Source of the DNA: Paucibacter sp. PLA-PC-4
GTDB taxonomy: Bacteria; Pseudomonadota; Gammaproteobacteria; Burkholderiales; Burkholderiaceae_C
Assembly (NCBI RefSeq): GCF_026241155.1
Contig: NZ_JAPFGP010000001.1
Span: forward strand, 124,001-188,000
DNA: 64,000 nucleotides
Direction of reading: 5' to 3'
Each line of letters starts with the position of its first letter. Position 1 is the stretch's first letter. The notes beneath the pieces were generated by a model that searched no databases, was not told the origin of the DNA, and was given only the letters and a program-made list of their open reading frames with translations. Shown here piece after piece: positions 26,025-37,125 of this stretch. Position numbers and translations under genes: made by a program.

Positions 26025-27224
26025 TCAGTAGAGCTTCAGCAGCCGCTCCATATTGACCAATAGCTTGAGCTCATGCGGCGCCAGACTGGCGGCAATGGCC
26101 TGGCTGGACAGACGGGTATCGCGTGGCACCGGCTCGCTCAACGGAGCGCCGCTCTTGCCCAGCAGCGCAGCGACCAAGGGCTCGTTGGCACTGTGGCCGC
26201 GCTTGGCGACGACACCGACCTCACCATTGGTCAGGCGCACAAGCGAGCCGGGGGGGTAGAGACCAACGGCCTTGATCAGCGCGGCGCCGGCCTCGTCGGG
26301 CTGCTGCAGCTCGTCCAGATAGACCGCACGCGCCGCCTGGGCGCCAGATAGGGCCTTGCGCGAGCGCCGCGGACTCAGCCGTGCGCCGTAGAGATCGACG
26401 CGGCGCAGCACCCGCGCCATCTGCTCCGGCACCGAGCGAGCGGCCAAGGGCCCGGGACCGGCCTCGTGATGCAGGCGCACGATTTGCAGCCATAGCGAGT
26501 CGCCGACGCCCAACGTGCGAAGCAGCTCGGCGCTGCGATCGCCATGGCCGACCAGCACGGCCCGGTGGGCCTCGCTGGGGCGTTCGTCCTGGCCGGCGAG
26601 CCGGTCTTGCAGCGAGCTGATGCTGATATTCATCGACAGCGCGGCTTGTCCCAGAACCAGGCGCAGATCCTCGGCCCAGCCTAGCTGGCGCGCGCAGAGC
26701 TCGCACAGCAGCAGGCTGAGCAACGCGTGGCGGGCGCTGTAGTGCTGGAAATCCTGGCTGGACTCGAAGATCAGCAGCATCAGCGCTGCATCGGTCTGCT
26801 GCTGCACCCGCGCCAGCATCTCCTGCTGCAGCGCATGGAAACGTGGCAGGAAGTCTTCGGTCCTGGGCTCGCGCAGCAGCGCATGGCCCCGCAATTGAAG
26901 ATCGGCCCAGGCGGCCTGGTCGCTGACCTGTGGCACGGCCGCGCCGCCCCGCTCGGGCCGGTAGCTGGTCTGGGCCCGGGCGATGGCGCCCAGCGTGGCG
27001 CCCTGGTGCATCATAGTGTCGACCTTGTGGGCCAGCGCGCGCTGGTAGTCCTTGGTCTCATGGGCCTGCACCCAGGCACCGCGCTGTATCAGCGCCTGGA
27101 CTAGGGGACTGTCGCCCAGCACCTGGCCGCGCGCAATCAGCAGCTTGCCCTCAGCGTCGCGCAAGGAAAAATCCAAGACCTGGCCGATGCGCAGGCTGTG
27201 AGGGGGCAGGGGTATCAGATCCAC
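26025..27224 (-). CDS. Degenerate HD-GYP-like protein
   Basis: Protein of 399 aa whose central region (about 175-275) aligns with the HD-GYP/HDOD helical fold but lacks the catalytic residues. Where the HD dyad is expected the sequence reads ALSMNISISSLQDRL, and the HHE is followed by AGPGPL instead of the GYP loop. A PilZ-like or N-terminal small domain may precede it. The C-terminal part (GSLVRLTNGEVGVVAKRGH) resembles the tail seen after HD-GYP domains. The frame begins with GTG at 27224 and no clear ribosome-binding site, so the start is uncertain. It probably acts as a binding or scaffold protein. It ends 4 bp from metH and is transcribed toward it. Confidence 0.7.
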   Translation of the reverse strand: MDLIPLPPHSLRIGQVLDFSLRDAEGKLLIARGQVLGDSPLVQALIQRGAWVQAHETKDYQRALAHKVDTMMHQGATLGAIARAQTSYRPERGGAAVPQVSDQAAWADLQLRGHALLREPRTEDFLPRFHALQQEMLARVQQQTDAALMLLIFESSQDFQHYSARHALLSLLLCELCARQLGWAEDLRLVLGQAALSMNISISSLQDRLAGQDERPSEAHRAVLVGHGDRSAELLRTLGVGDSLWLQIVRLHHEAGPGPLAARSVPEQMARVLRRVDLYGARLSPRRSRKALSGAQAARAVYLDELQQPDEAGAALIKAVGLYPPGSLVRLTNGEVGVVAKRGHSANEPLVAALLGKSGAPLSEPVPRDTRLSSQAIAASLAPHELKLLVNMERLLKLY

Positions 27225-27314
27225 GGTGATTCGCTAGAGCTCTGAAGGAATTGTCGGCGCGCCGGCACCCGGCTTGAGCCTTGCGGCTGGGACGCAGCGT
27301 AAAATGCGCCACGG

Positions 27315-27403
27315 TCCGAGGAGCGTTGCGACGGGTGTAGTGTCAATCGACAGCCCGCCAGGCTTGGATCTGCAAGGGCGCCAGCCTTTTCAACGACGCT
27401 CAC
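27315..27403 (+). promoter_or_regulatory. S-adenosylhomocysteine (SAH) riboswitch
   Basis: Matches the SAH riboswitch consensus as I recall it. It has the conserved 5' part CCGAGGAGCGTTGC (27316-27329), the middle GCCAGGCTTGGA (27357-27368), and the 3' CAACGACGCTCACC (27391-27404). CCGAG (27316-27320) pairs with CTTGG (27363-27367), and GAGCG (27321-27325) with CGCTC (27397-27401), in line with the known pseudoknotted fold. It sits about 60 bp before the C-terminal metH gene, and SAH riboswitches turn such methyl-cycle genes on when SAH accumulates. Confidence 0.85.
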
Positions 27404-27464
27404 CGATCCATGAATTCTTCGTGGCCGCGGTGAGCCTGCGGTCCGATCTTTCTCCGAGGCTGCC

Positions 27465-30203
<2,739 letters not shown>

Positions 30204-30281
30204 CATGCGCTTACATCTGCCGGTCGGCGCTGGCCCGGCGGTCTGCGTTAAGGTGTCATCCCTGTTTCCGGAGTTGACCCT

Positions 30282-30851
30282 ATGAGCATGCCCTTGAATT
30301 CCAGCCAGACCATTGCCATCGTGGCGGTAGCGGCCGCTCTGGTGGCCGGCGCCTACGCGCTGGGCCGATCCTCGCAAGACCCGGCCGCCGTGCCAGCGCC
30401 GATGGCCGCCGTGGTCGAGGACAGCAGGCCCGCGCCGGCCAAGCTGGCCCAGGCCGAGGTGCCGAAGCCGGCTCCCAAGCCTGCCGCCGAGCCCAAGCCT
30501 GCGGCCGAACCCCGGCTTTGCAATGACTGCTCACGCGTCGTCTCGGTGCGCAGCGAGGAGCGCGAGGGTGAGGGTAGCGGCCTTGGTGCGATCGGTGGCG
30601 CAGTGATCGGCGGCATCCTGGGCAACCAGGTTGGTGGCGGCAGCGGCAAGAAGATCGCCACCGTCGGCGGTGCTGTGGCCGGAGGCTATGCCGGCAATGA
30701 GATCGAGAAGCGCCAGAAGAGCAAGCGCGTCTGGATCATCCGCCTCGAGCACAAGGACGGAAGCAGCCGCACCTTGGAGCGCGCCAGTGATCCGGGCCTG
30801 AAGGCCGGCGACATCGTCGAGCTGCGCGACGGCGAACTACGCCGTCACTGA
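30282..30851 (+). CDS. Glycine-zipper 2TM domain protein
   Basis: Membrane-associated protein of 189 aa. An N-terminal hydrophobic segment (about 10-27, IAIVAVAAALVAGAYALG) precedes a Pro/Ala/Lys-rich linker containing a repeated KPAAEP. The glycine-zipper domain (about 100-145) reads IGGAVIGGILGNQVGGGSGK then a second GGAVAGGYAGNEIEK, as in SlyB/Pcp-type outer-membrane proteins. A short C-terminal beta domain with DIVELRDGELRRH follows. The usual lipobox cysteine is absent and only two cysteines (CNDC) lie before the zipper. Its 3' end overlaps the convergent AraC gene by 7 bp. Confidence 0.85.
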   Translation: MSMPLNSSQTIAIVAVAAALVAGAYALGRSSQDPAAVPAPMAAVVEDSRPAPAKLAQAEVPKPAPKPAAEPKPAAEPRLCNDCSRVVSVRSEEREGEGSGLGAIGGAVIGGILGNQVGGGSGKKIATVGGAVAGGYAGNEIEKRQKSKRVWIIRLEHKDGSSRTLERASDPGLKAGDIVELRDGELRRH

Positions 30852-31765
30852 GCCCCCGCCTGTCGGTAGCGTGCCGGCGGCAACCCGACCCTGCGGGTGA
30901 ACTCGCGAGTGAAGTGGGCCTGGTCCGCAAAGCCGCACAGGAAGCCGATCTCGGCGATGCCATGCGAGCTGCTGCCCAGGCACCATGCCGCCAGCCGTGA
31001 GCGGGTCTCAGCAATCACGGCGCTGAAGCTAAGGCCATGTGCGGCCAGCTGGCGCTGCAGGCTGCGGCTCGACAGGCCCAGGCCGTCGGCGACCTCGGCC
31101 AGCCGCAGCGCATCGGCCGGGTCGGCAAGCTGGCGAGACGCCAGTGCCAGCGCCACCGGTGGCCAGTGCAGCGGCGCTAGCAGATCGGCCGGAGCGCAAG
31201 GTTTGCCCGGCAAAGGGCTGAGCGCATGCCACTGGAACTGCCAGACCCGCATCGCATCATCAGCGGCCAGCCGGCGCAGCGTGTCTTCGTCGGCCTGTGG
31301 ATGCACGGCATGGCCGGCAATCTGCACCTGCACTCCTTGCGCTCCCAAGGCCTCGAAGCCGCCGATCAGTACGCCCAGCACTGCCAGACTCTCGGCCGGC
31401 TGGGGGGCGGGGCCGCTGTGCCTGAGCCTGATCCGCCCATCGGTCGGGGCGTCCTCGATCCGCACGCTGTGCTCAGCGTGGATATAGCGCTCCAGCCGCT
31501 GCCAGCGGCGCATGAAGTCGAGCGGCTCGAGCGCGGCCACCAGCACTTGGTGCAGTGGCTCGCCCTCGATATGCCGGACCTCGCGCGCCAGCGCCAGCAG
31601 CGTGGACAGGCCGCCTTGCTCGACGATGGCAGCGACCACACGCCGCTTGTCCTGATGCGCCACCCGTGCGGCCTCGGGTAGCGGCAGCGGCGTGCTCAGG
31701 CCCCGCGCGGCCATGCCGCGTAGCAGCAGCCGCAGCATCGTCGCGCTGGCGAAGTCGGCGTTCAT
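30845..31765 (-). CDS. AraC-family regulator with AraC-like N-terminal (arabinose-binding-like) domain
   Basis: Transcription regulator of 306 aa. The DNA-binding domain is C-terminal (about 215-300): LRLAEVADGLGLSSRSLQRQL is the first helix-turn-helix region and IAEIGFLCGFADQAHFTREF the second, which is the AraC signature. The N-terminal two thirds resemble the HTH-linked ligand domain of OruR/ArgR-like AraC proteins, with RHSGPAPQ near the middle. Its start overlaps the stop of the molybdenum hydroxylase gene by four bases, so it is co-transcribed with iorA/iorB-like genes and may be their regulator. Confidence 0.88.
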   Translation of the reverse strand: MNADFASATMLRLLLRGMAARGLSTPLPLPEAARVAHQDKRRVVAAIVEQGGLSTLLALAREVRHIEGEPLHQVLVAALEPLDFMRRWQRLERYIHAEHSVRIEDAPTDGRIRLRHSGPAPQPAESLAVLGVLIGGFEALGAQGVQVQIAGHAVHPQADEDTLRRLAADDAMRVWQFQWHALSPLPGKPCAPADLLAPLHWPPVALALASRQLADPADALRLAEVADGLGLSSRSLQRQLAAHGLSFSAVIAETRSRLAAWCLGSSSHGIAEIGFLCGFADQAHFTREFTRRVGLPPARYRQAGAQ

Positions 31766-33819
31766 CGCGCCAGTGTGCCTGTAGCCGACCGCAGGTCGGC
31801 GGCGCGTACCGGCAGTCGCGTGAAGCGCCGGCCGGTGGCCGCCCGCAGCGCGTTGGCGATCGCCCCGGCGCCGGCCACCATTGCGGTCTCGCCGGCGCCG
31901 CCGCTGGTCTCGCCGGTATCGATTAGCTCGATATGCAGGGCCGGTAGGTCGTGGATGCGCGGGATCGGCGCTTCAGCGAAGCCGCTGGCCGCGATGCCCG
32001 CCTTGTTGTCTATCGGCAGCGCCTCGATCAGCACCATGCCCAGACACCAGATCAGATTCCCTTCGATTTGCGCGCGCACGCCTTCGGGCTGGACGAGGCG
32101 GCCGCAGTCGTGGGCGCAGTGCATCGCGGTGACCCTGACGGCGCCGCTGGCCCGCTCGACCGCGACCTCGGCAATCACCGCCGCATAAGCGCTGCCCTTG
32201 TAGATGCCACAGGCTAGGCCGCGGCCGCGCAGGGTGTTTTCATCGCTGACCGGCTGCTGCGGCCAGCCGGCGCTCTGCGCGACGCGCGCCAGCACGCGGC
32301 GCAGGCGGGCGTTCTCCAGCTGCGCCAGCCGGAAGACTAGCGGATCGATACCGGCCACATGGGCGCACTCGTCGATGGCGCTCTCGATCACCCAGCAGTT
32401 CGGCCCGGCACCCAGGCCACGCCATGGGCCGGTGAGTACCGGCAGCCGGCGCGCGTCGAACTCGATGCGCTGGCGTGGCAACGCATAAGGCGGCAGCGCG
32501 CAGCGCGAGACGCCGCCGTCGCCGGTGAAGTCAGCCAGGCTCTGCATCCAGCGCGGCATCGCAGCCGGCGTGAACAGGATATGACTGCTGACCAGACGGT
32601 GCCACCAGTCGAGCACCCGGCCGTTGTGCAGCCGCGCTCGCAGCTGGTGACGTGAGGGCGGGCGGTGAAAGCCCTGCTGCAGCTCTTGGGCGCGCGTCCA
32701 CTGCACTTTGACCGGCGCGCTCACAGCGCGCGAGAGCAGGGCCGCCTCTGGTTCCACCAGCACCAGCGCACGGGCGCCGAAAGCTCCGCCGGCGCGGCAG
32801 GCCTGCACCAGGACCTTGGACTCATCCAGACCCAGCTGCCTTATCAGGGTGTCGCGCACATAGAACAGGTCCTGCGTGCCGGTCCACAGCCGCAGGCTCC
32901 GATCGGCTGCCCGATAGTGTGCGACGGCGCAGCGCGGCTCGATGCCGTTGTGCGCCGCCAGCGCAGTCTCGAAGACCAGGTCCACATCCCAGGCTGCGGC
33001 CTCGGCCATCTCGTCCTCGCGCAGCCGGTGGCGCAGCCGGCCCTGCTCGGGCAGCCGCAGCAGGTGCTCGATGTCGGCGGCGTTGCCATCCTCAACCTGC
33101 CAGTGCAGGGCCAGCGCTGCCTCAATGCGGTCCAGCGCGGCCGGTGTACGGGCCACCATGCCCAGGCCTTGGCTGTTTGCACGCTTCAGCCCCGGGTGCT
33201 CGACCAGGGCCACAAACCCGGGCAGCGCGCGGGCCGCTGCGGCATTGAAACCCGCTGGCCGCGATGCCAGCTCGGGTGATACGGGCGCACGCAGCACGCG
33301 GCCGTAGAGCAGGCCCGGCAGCTGAACATCGGCCGCAAACAGCGGCGCGCCAGTCACGATCTCGCGGCCGAAGCCCAGAGGGTCGGACCGTTGGCGTGGC
33401 GCTCCGTTCAGGCTACGCAGGACGCTGGCTGGCCACTCGCGCGGCGTGCGGCCGGCCAGGGCCTCGCGCAGCGCGGCGCAGGCTTGAGCCAGCGGCAGCG
33501 CGAAGCCCTTGATCGAGTCGCTGCCGACGGTGGCGCGCACCGGTGCCATGCTTCGGCTGTCTGGCAGCGCCAGGCTGATCGCGCCGATGGACACGCTCAG
33601 CTCGTCGGCCGCGATGCGTCGAAGTGCGGTGCCGATATGCTGGCCGATTTCGGCGCGCGGCAGGCGTAGCTCGAAGCGGCCCGCGCCCAGATGACTGATC
33701 CAGCCCATCGCGTCGGTCTGTGTGGGCTCGGGGCGACGCGGGATCACGGGCAGCGTCGAGCAGCCGGCCAGGATGGGCACGCTCAGTAGCGCGCCCAGCA
33801 GCTCGCGGCGCCTCATCAT
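31762..33819 (-). CDS. Molybdenum hydroxylase large subunit (IorB-like, exported)
   Basis: Molybdopterin-binding subunit of an aldehyde/isoquinoline oxidoreductase-type enzyme, 685 aa from the ATG at 33819. It begins MMRRRELLGALLSVPILAGC, which carries both a twin-arginine-like RRRELLG and a lipobox LAGC. Molybdopterin contacts include CRAGGAFGARALVLVEPEA in the middle and GPWRGLGAGPN. The catalytic glutamate is in the C-terminal SGGAGETAMVAG. At 685 aa it is in the range of IorB-type proteins. It pairs with the 2Fe-2S gene upstream (ATGA overlap). The substrate is unknown; the N-terminus suggests a folded, Tat-exported, membrane-anchored enzyme. Confidence 0.85.
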   Translation of the reverse strand: MMRRRELLGALLSVPILAGCSTLPVIPRRPEPTQTDAMGWISHLGAGRFELRLPRAEIGQHIGTALRRIAADELSVSIGAISLALPDSRSMAPVRATVGSDSIKGFALPLAQACAALREALAGRTPREWPASVLRSLNGAPRQRSDPLGFGREIVTGAPLFAADVQLPGLLYGRVLRAPVSPELASRPAGFNAAAARALPGFVALVEHPGLKRANSQGLGMVARTPAALDRIEAALALHWQVEDGNAADIEHLLRLPEQGRLRHRLREDEMAEAAAWDVDLVFETALAAHNGIEPRCAVAHYRAADRSLRLWTGTQDLFYVRDTLIRQLGLDESKVLVQACRAGGAFGARALVLVEPEAALLSRAVSAPVKVQWTRAQELQQGFHRPPSRHQLRARLHNGRVLDWWHRLVSSHILFTPAAMPRWMQSLADFTGDGGVSRCALPPYALPRQRIEFDARRLPVLTGPWRGLGAGPNCWVIESAIDECAHVAGIDPLVFRLAQLENARLRRVLARVAQSAGWPQQPVSDENTLRGRGLACGIYKGSAYAAVIAEVAVERASGAVRVTAMHCAHDCGRLVQPEGVRAQIEGNLIWCLGMVLIEALPIDNKAGIAASGFAEAPIPRIHDLPALHIELIDTGETSGGAGETAMVAGAGAIANALRAATGRRFTRLPVRAADLRSATGTLAR

Positions 33820-34268
33820 GAGCGGCTGGCACGCTGGATCGCGCGGCACATGCGGGGCTGGCTGCCGCAGCGGCAGAGATGTCCGGCCAGCGCGGTCTTG
33901 ATCTCGGTCTCGGTGGGCTGCGGTGTCTGTCGCAGCAAGGCCGCAGCGGCGAGCAGGTGGCCGCTCTGGCAGTAGCCACATTGCGGCACTGCCTCGTCCA
34001 GCCAGGCCTGTTGCAGCGGGTGCAGCCGCTCCCCGTCGGCCAGTCCCTCGACCGTCGTCACCGCGCGGCCTTGCACCGCTGCCACTGGAAGCAAGCAGCT
34101 GCGCAGCGGATCTCCGTCCAGCAGCACGGTGCAGGCGCCACACTGGCCCAGGCCGCAGCCGAATTTGGCGCCCACCAGACCCCAGGCCTCGCGCAGTACC
34201 CACAGCAGCTTTTCGTCCTGCCATCCCTCGGGAACGACCCGGGTCCGGCCATTGATCTTCACTTCCAT
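33816..34268 (-). CDS. 2Fe-2S subunit of molybdenum hydroxylase (IorA-like)
   Basis: Electron-transfer subunit of 150 aa that carries two iron-sulfur clusters. The N-terminal plant-type cluster is bound by Cys38, Cys43, Cys46 and Cys58 (GCGLGQCGAC then SC). The C-terminal cluster uses Cys97, Cys100, Cys132 and Cys134 (PQCGYC then LCRC). The ATG at 34268 has a GGGAG ribosome-binding site nearby; a GTG at 34277 would add three residues. The last glutamine of QCGYCQ is the typical molybdopterin contact of this family. It overlaps the large subunit gene by four bases. Confidence 0.93.
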   Translation of the reverse strand: MEVKINGRTRVVPEGWQDEKLLWVLREAWGLVGAKFGCGLGQCGACTVLLDGDPLRSCLLPVAAVQGRAVTTVEGLADGERLHPLQQAWLDEAVPQCGYCQSGHLLAAAALLRQTPQPTETEIKTALAGHLCRCGSQPRMCRAIQRASRS

Positions 34269-34354
34269 AGTCGCCACTCCCTGGTTGAGCTGAGCGGCGA
34301 TCTTGGGCCGGCGGCCGGCCCGGGTCTTGAATAATTGCGCCAGCGGCCGCCGGC

Positions 34355-34966
34355 TCAGGCGAAAACCAGCACCTCGCTGACGGGCAGGCGCGGTTTTTGC
34401 GGCCAGTTGTCCGCCCGGGCGCGGCCCACGGTGACTAGCATGACGGGCAGGGTGCGTGCGTCGAGCCCGAATTCCCGGGCTACGGCCTGTGCATCGAAGC
34501 CGCCCATCGCGCCGCTGGCTAGGCCCATGCCCTGGGCCGCCAGCATCAGCGTCATGGCGGCAAGCGAGGCCGAGCGTATTGCCTCGTCGCGTTGCAGTCG
34601 CGGGTCGTGCGCGTGGGCCGCGGTTGCTGCCGCCAGCCAGCTCTGGAACACCGCGTCGCCGACGATGCCCACCGCCGGGCGCAGCGCGCGCGGCAGGCCC
34701 TCGTGCGCTGCCAGTAGGCCGCTGATGATGAATGTGACGGCCGCATCGCCCACCTGGGGCTGGCCGTAGGCAGCGGCTTGCAGGCGCGCTTTCGCGGCGG
34801 GCGTGCGCACCGCAATGAAGTGCCAGTTCTGGAAGTTGTAGGCCGAAGGAGCCAGCGTGGCCAAGCGCACCAGTTCGACGATGCTGGCATCGTCAAGGGC
34901 CTGGCCGGGTTCGTAGCGGGTGACCGATTGGCGCGCCGCTATCAGTGCATGGACGGGGTGTTGCAT
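34355..34966 (-). CDS. Nitroreductase-family flavoprotein
   Basis: FMN-dependent oxidoreductase of the nitroreductase superfamily, 203 aa. The N-terminal ALIAARQSVTRYEPG gives the phosphate-binding SVTRY motif (residues about 14-18). APSAYNFQNWHFIAV (about 39-53) is the flavin-binding core, and GMGLASGAMGGFD (about 146-158) is the second flavin contact. It is a stand-alone domain and should be a dimer. The gene is 31 bp downstream of the EamA exporter gene on the same strand. Substrate cannot be read from the sequence. Confidence 0.9.
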   Translation of the reverse strand: MQHPVHALIAARQSVTRYEPGQALDDASIVELVRLATLAPSAYNFQNWHFIAVRTPAAKARLQAAAYGQPQVGDAAVTFIISGLLAAHEGLPRALRPAVGIVGDAVFQSWLAAATAAHAHDPRLQRDEAIRSASLAAMTLMLAAQGMGLASGAMGGFDAQAVAREFGLDARTLPVMLVTVGRARADNWPQKPRLPVSEVLVFA

Positions 34967-34997
34967 CGACGTTCTCGTGTGAAGTGTTGAAAGGGTG

Positions 34998-35870
34998 TCA
35001 GCGCTTGGCGTTCATCGCCAGCTGCATTGCCAGCACGCTGCCGAGCACGACCAACAGGCCCAGCAGGGACAGGCCGCCCATGGCCTGGCCCAAAAGCAGC
35101 CAGCCCAGCAGCACGGCAGTCAGCGGGCTCAGCAGACCCAGTGAAGACACCGCCACCGGCGACAGCCGGGCGATGCCGCGGAACCACAGCGCGTAGGCGA
35201 GCAGGGCTCCGACGAGCGACAGATAGGCGTAGCCGAGTACTTGGCTCATACCCAGTGCAGGCAACGGCGCATCGACGCTCCAGGCCAGCGGCAGCAGCAT
35301 CAGCCCGGCGATCAGCAGCTGCCAGCCGGTCAGGGCCAGCACCGGCATGTCGGTCTGCCAGCGCCGGGCCAGATAGGTACCGGCGGCCATGCTGACCGCG
35401 CCGGCCAGCGCCGCCGCGACGCCGACCGGGTCCCAGACGGCGCCCGGCGAAAGCAGCAGCGCGGCCATGCCCAGCACGCCGGTCACGCCGGCGCCTATCG
35501 CCAGCGAGGGCGGCCGGCGCCGGTCCACCGCCCAGCTCATGCCGATGACCAGCAGGGGCTGGACGGCGCCGACCACGGCAGCCAGGCCACCGGGCAGGCG
35601 GTAAGCGGCGATGAAGAGCATGGCCTGGAAAAACCCCAGGTTCAGCGCCGCCAGCACCAGCAGGCGGCCCCATTCGTTGCGTGCCGGCAGGCGCCGGGCG
35701 TAGAGCACCAGCAGCAGCCCGGCCGGCAGCGAGCGAATCAGCGCCGCCGTGAAGGGCCGGTCGGGCGGCAGCAGCTCGGTCGTGACGATGTAGGTGCTGC
35801 CCCAGATGACGGGTGCCAGCGCCGTCAGCCAGGCGTCGACCGCTTGGGATTGTTGCGACGCACTGCCCAT
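34998..35870 (-). CDS. EamA-family drug/metabolite transporter
   Basis: Inner-membrane exporter of the DMT superfamily with ten predicted transmembrane helices, 290 aa. Two EamA repeats are visible: the first from about residue 12 (LTALAPVIWGSTYIVTTELL) and the second from about 150 (AALAGAVSMAAGTYLARRW), which both start with the family's G-x-x-x/Y pattern. The central loop has DRRRPPSLAIGAGV. It is divergent from the LysR gene at 35961, with a 90-bp gap containing an inverted repeat, so the regulator probably controls it. Confidence 0.9.
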   Translation of the reverse strand: MGSASQQSQAVDAWLTALAPVIWGSTYIVTTELLPPDRPFTAALIRSLPAGLLLVLYARRLPARNEWGRLLVLAALNLGFFQAMLFIAAYRLPGGLAAVVGAVQPLLVIGMSWAVDRRRPPSLAIGAGVTGVLGMAALLLSPGAVWDPVGVAAALAGAVSMAAGTYLARRWQTDMPVLALTGWQLLIAGLMLLPLAWSVDAPLPALGMSQVLGYAYLSLVGALLAYALWFRGIARLSPVAVSSLGLLSPLTAVLLGWLLLGQAMGGLSLLGLLVVLGSVLAMQLAMNAKR

Positions 35871-35884
35871 TTATTACCTCTAAT

Positions 35885-35915
35885 TCAAGATAAATAACTG
35901 TAGCATTAATCTTGA
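35885..35915. promoter_or_regulatory. Inverted repeat in divergent promoter
   Basis: TCAAGAT (35885-35891) and ATCTTGA (35909-35915) form an exact 7-bp inverted repeat with a 17-bp spacer, in an AT-rich 90-bp gap between the EamA and LysR genes. It is a candidate binding site for the LysR protein. Confidence 0.55.
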
Positions 35916-35960
35916 TATCGAGACAAAACCTCGGGCTAAGCACGGCCTACACTTGGCGCC

Positions 35961-36896
35961 GTGAACACCAAATTCCTTGAAACCCTGGTGGTACTTGCGC
36001 GAGTCGGCAGCTTCCGCGAGACCGCCCAGGTGATGAGCACCACGCAGGCAGCGATCTCGCAGCGCATCGCCGCGCTGGAGGATGAGCTGGGCGCTGAGCT
36101 GGTGGACCGTAGCGCGCGTCGCCTCGGACTAACCCAGGTCGGCGAGCAGGTACTTCGCCAGGCCGAGCGCATGCTGGCGCTGGAACGCGAGTTGAAGCTT
36201 TCGACCCGGCCCGACGCGCCGGCTGCCGGCCGGGTGCGCATCGGCGCGATCGAGTCGGTGGTGCACACCTGGCTGTCGCCGCTGATACGCCAGCTGGCCG
36301 AGCGCTACCCGCAGATCAACCCGGACATCACGGTCGACACCGCGCGCCATTTGCAGGACCAGTTCCGCCTGCGCAAGCTGGACCTGATGATCCAGAACGA
36401 CCCCTTTGCCGAGGCCATCGGTACGCTGGATTACCGGGTCACGCCGCTGTGCGAGTTCCCGTTGCGCTGGGTCGCCAAGCCCGAGCTGCTGCCGGCCGGC
36501 GGGCGGCTGACGGTGGAAGATCTGGCGCGCGTGCCCCTGCTAACGTTCTCGAAGACATCGAGCCCGCAAGCCCATGTGCGCGCGCTCTTCGTTGACCGCG
36601 ACACCGAGCCCCGCGTCTGCAGCTTCCCCTCGGTCGAGTCCATCATCCAATTGGCCAGCGATGGCTACGGCATCGCGGCTATACCGCCGGTGTTCGTGCG
36701 CCAGCAACTGGCGCAAGGCCTGCTCTGGCAGTGCGAGGGGCCGCCGCTGCCCTCGATGCAGATCACATCCATCACCGAGAGCCGCATGAGCACGGCGGTG
36801 CGCGAGACCGTAGGCCTGGTGCGCGAGGTGGTGGCCGACTTCTGCGAGCGGGTCGGGGCCGACTGGGTGCGGCCCCAACTGGGCGATCAGGACTGA
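35961..36896 (+). CDS. LysR-family regulator
   Basis: Transcription regulator of 311 aa. The helix-turn-helix is in KFLETLVVLARVGSFRETAQ and VMSTTQAAISQRIAALEDEL (about residues 4-45), the usual LysR N-terminus. The effector domain (about 90-300) opens with GRVRIGAIESVVHTWLSPLI. It is divergent from the EamA gene and convergent with the biotin-carrier gene of the Pxp operon (10-bp overlap of the ends). It could regulate the exporter, the Pxp operon or both. Position alone favours the exporter. Confidence 0.9.
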   Translation: MNTKFLETLVVLARVGSFRETAQVMSTTQAAISQRIAALEDELGAELVDRSARRLGLTQVGEQVLRQAERMLALERELKLSTRPDAPAAGRVRIGAIESVVHTWLSPLIRQLAERYPQINPDITVDTARHLQDQFRLRKLDLMIQNDPFAEAIGTLDYRVTPLCEFPLRWVAKPELLPAGGRLTVEDLARVPLLTFSKTSSPQAHVRALFVDRDTEPRVCSFPSVESIIQLASDGYGIAAIPPVFVRQQLAQGLLWQCEGPPLPSMQITSITESRMSTAVRETVGLVREVVADFCERVGADWVRPQLGDQD

Positions 36897-37114
36897 GTGG
36901 TCAGCACCAGCAGCGGTTGCTCTTCCTCGACCATCTCGCCCTCGGACACCAGGATCCGCGCGACGGTGCCGGTGGCAGGTGCGGCCAGCGGCAGCTCCAT
37001 CTTCATCGACTCGATCACGAGCAGGGTTTCGCCCTCGGCAACTTGCTGACCGGGCGTGACTTCGATCTTCCAGACGCTGCCGCTGGCTTCGGAAGTGATG
37101 CTGACTTCAGACAT
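36887..37114 (-). CDS. Biotin carboxyl carrier protein (short)
   Basis: Carrier of the biotin group for a carboxylase. From the ATG at 37114 it is only 75 aa, one biotinyl domain with no long linker. The modified lysine is Lys38 in ESMKM (35-39). The rest, EGETLLVIESMKMELPLAAP and ATGTVARILV, follows the biotinyl fold. An in-frame extension to 37225 is antiparallel shadow sequence. It is the last gene of the operon, 11 bp after pxpA, and pairs with the biotin carboxylase three genes upstream. Confidence 0.92.
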   Translation of the reverse strand: MSEVSITSEASGSVWKIEVTPGQQVAEGETLLVIESMKMELPLAAPATGTVARILVSEGEMVEEEQPLLVLTTQS

Positions 37115-37125
37115 GGTGGCGGGGC

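Noticed and set aside
27225-27464. Cobalamin riboswitch before metH
   Set aside because: No B12-box-like sequence is visible; the pattern fits the SAH class.
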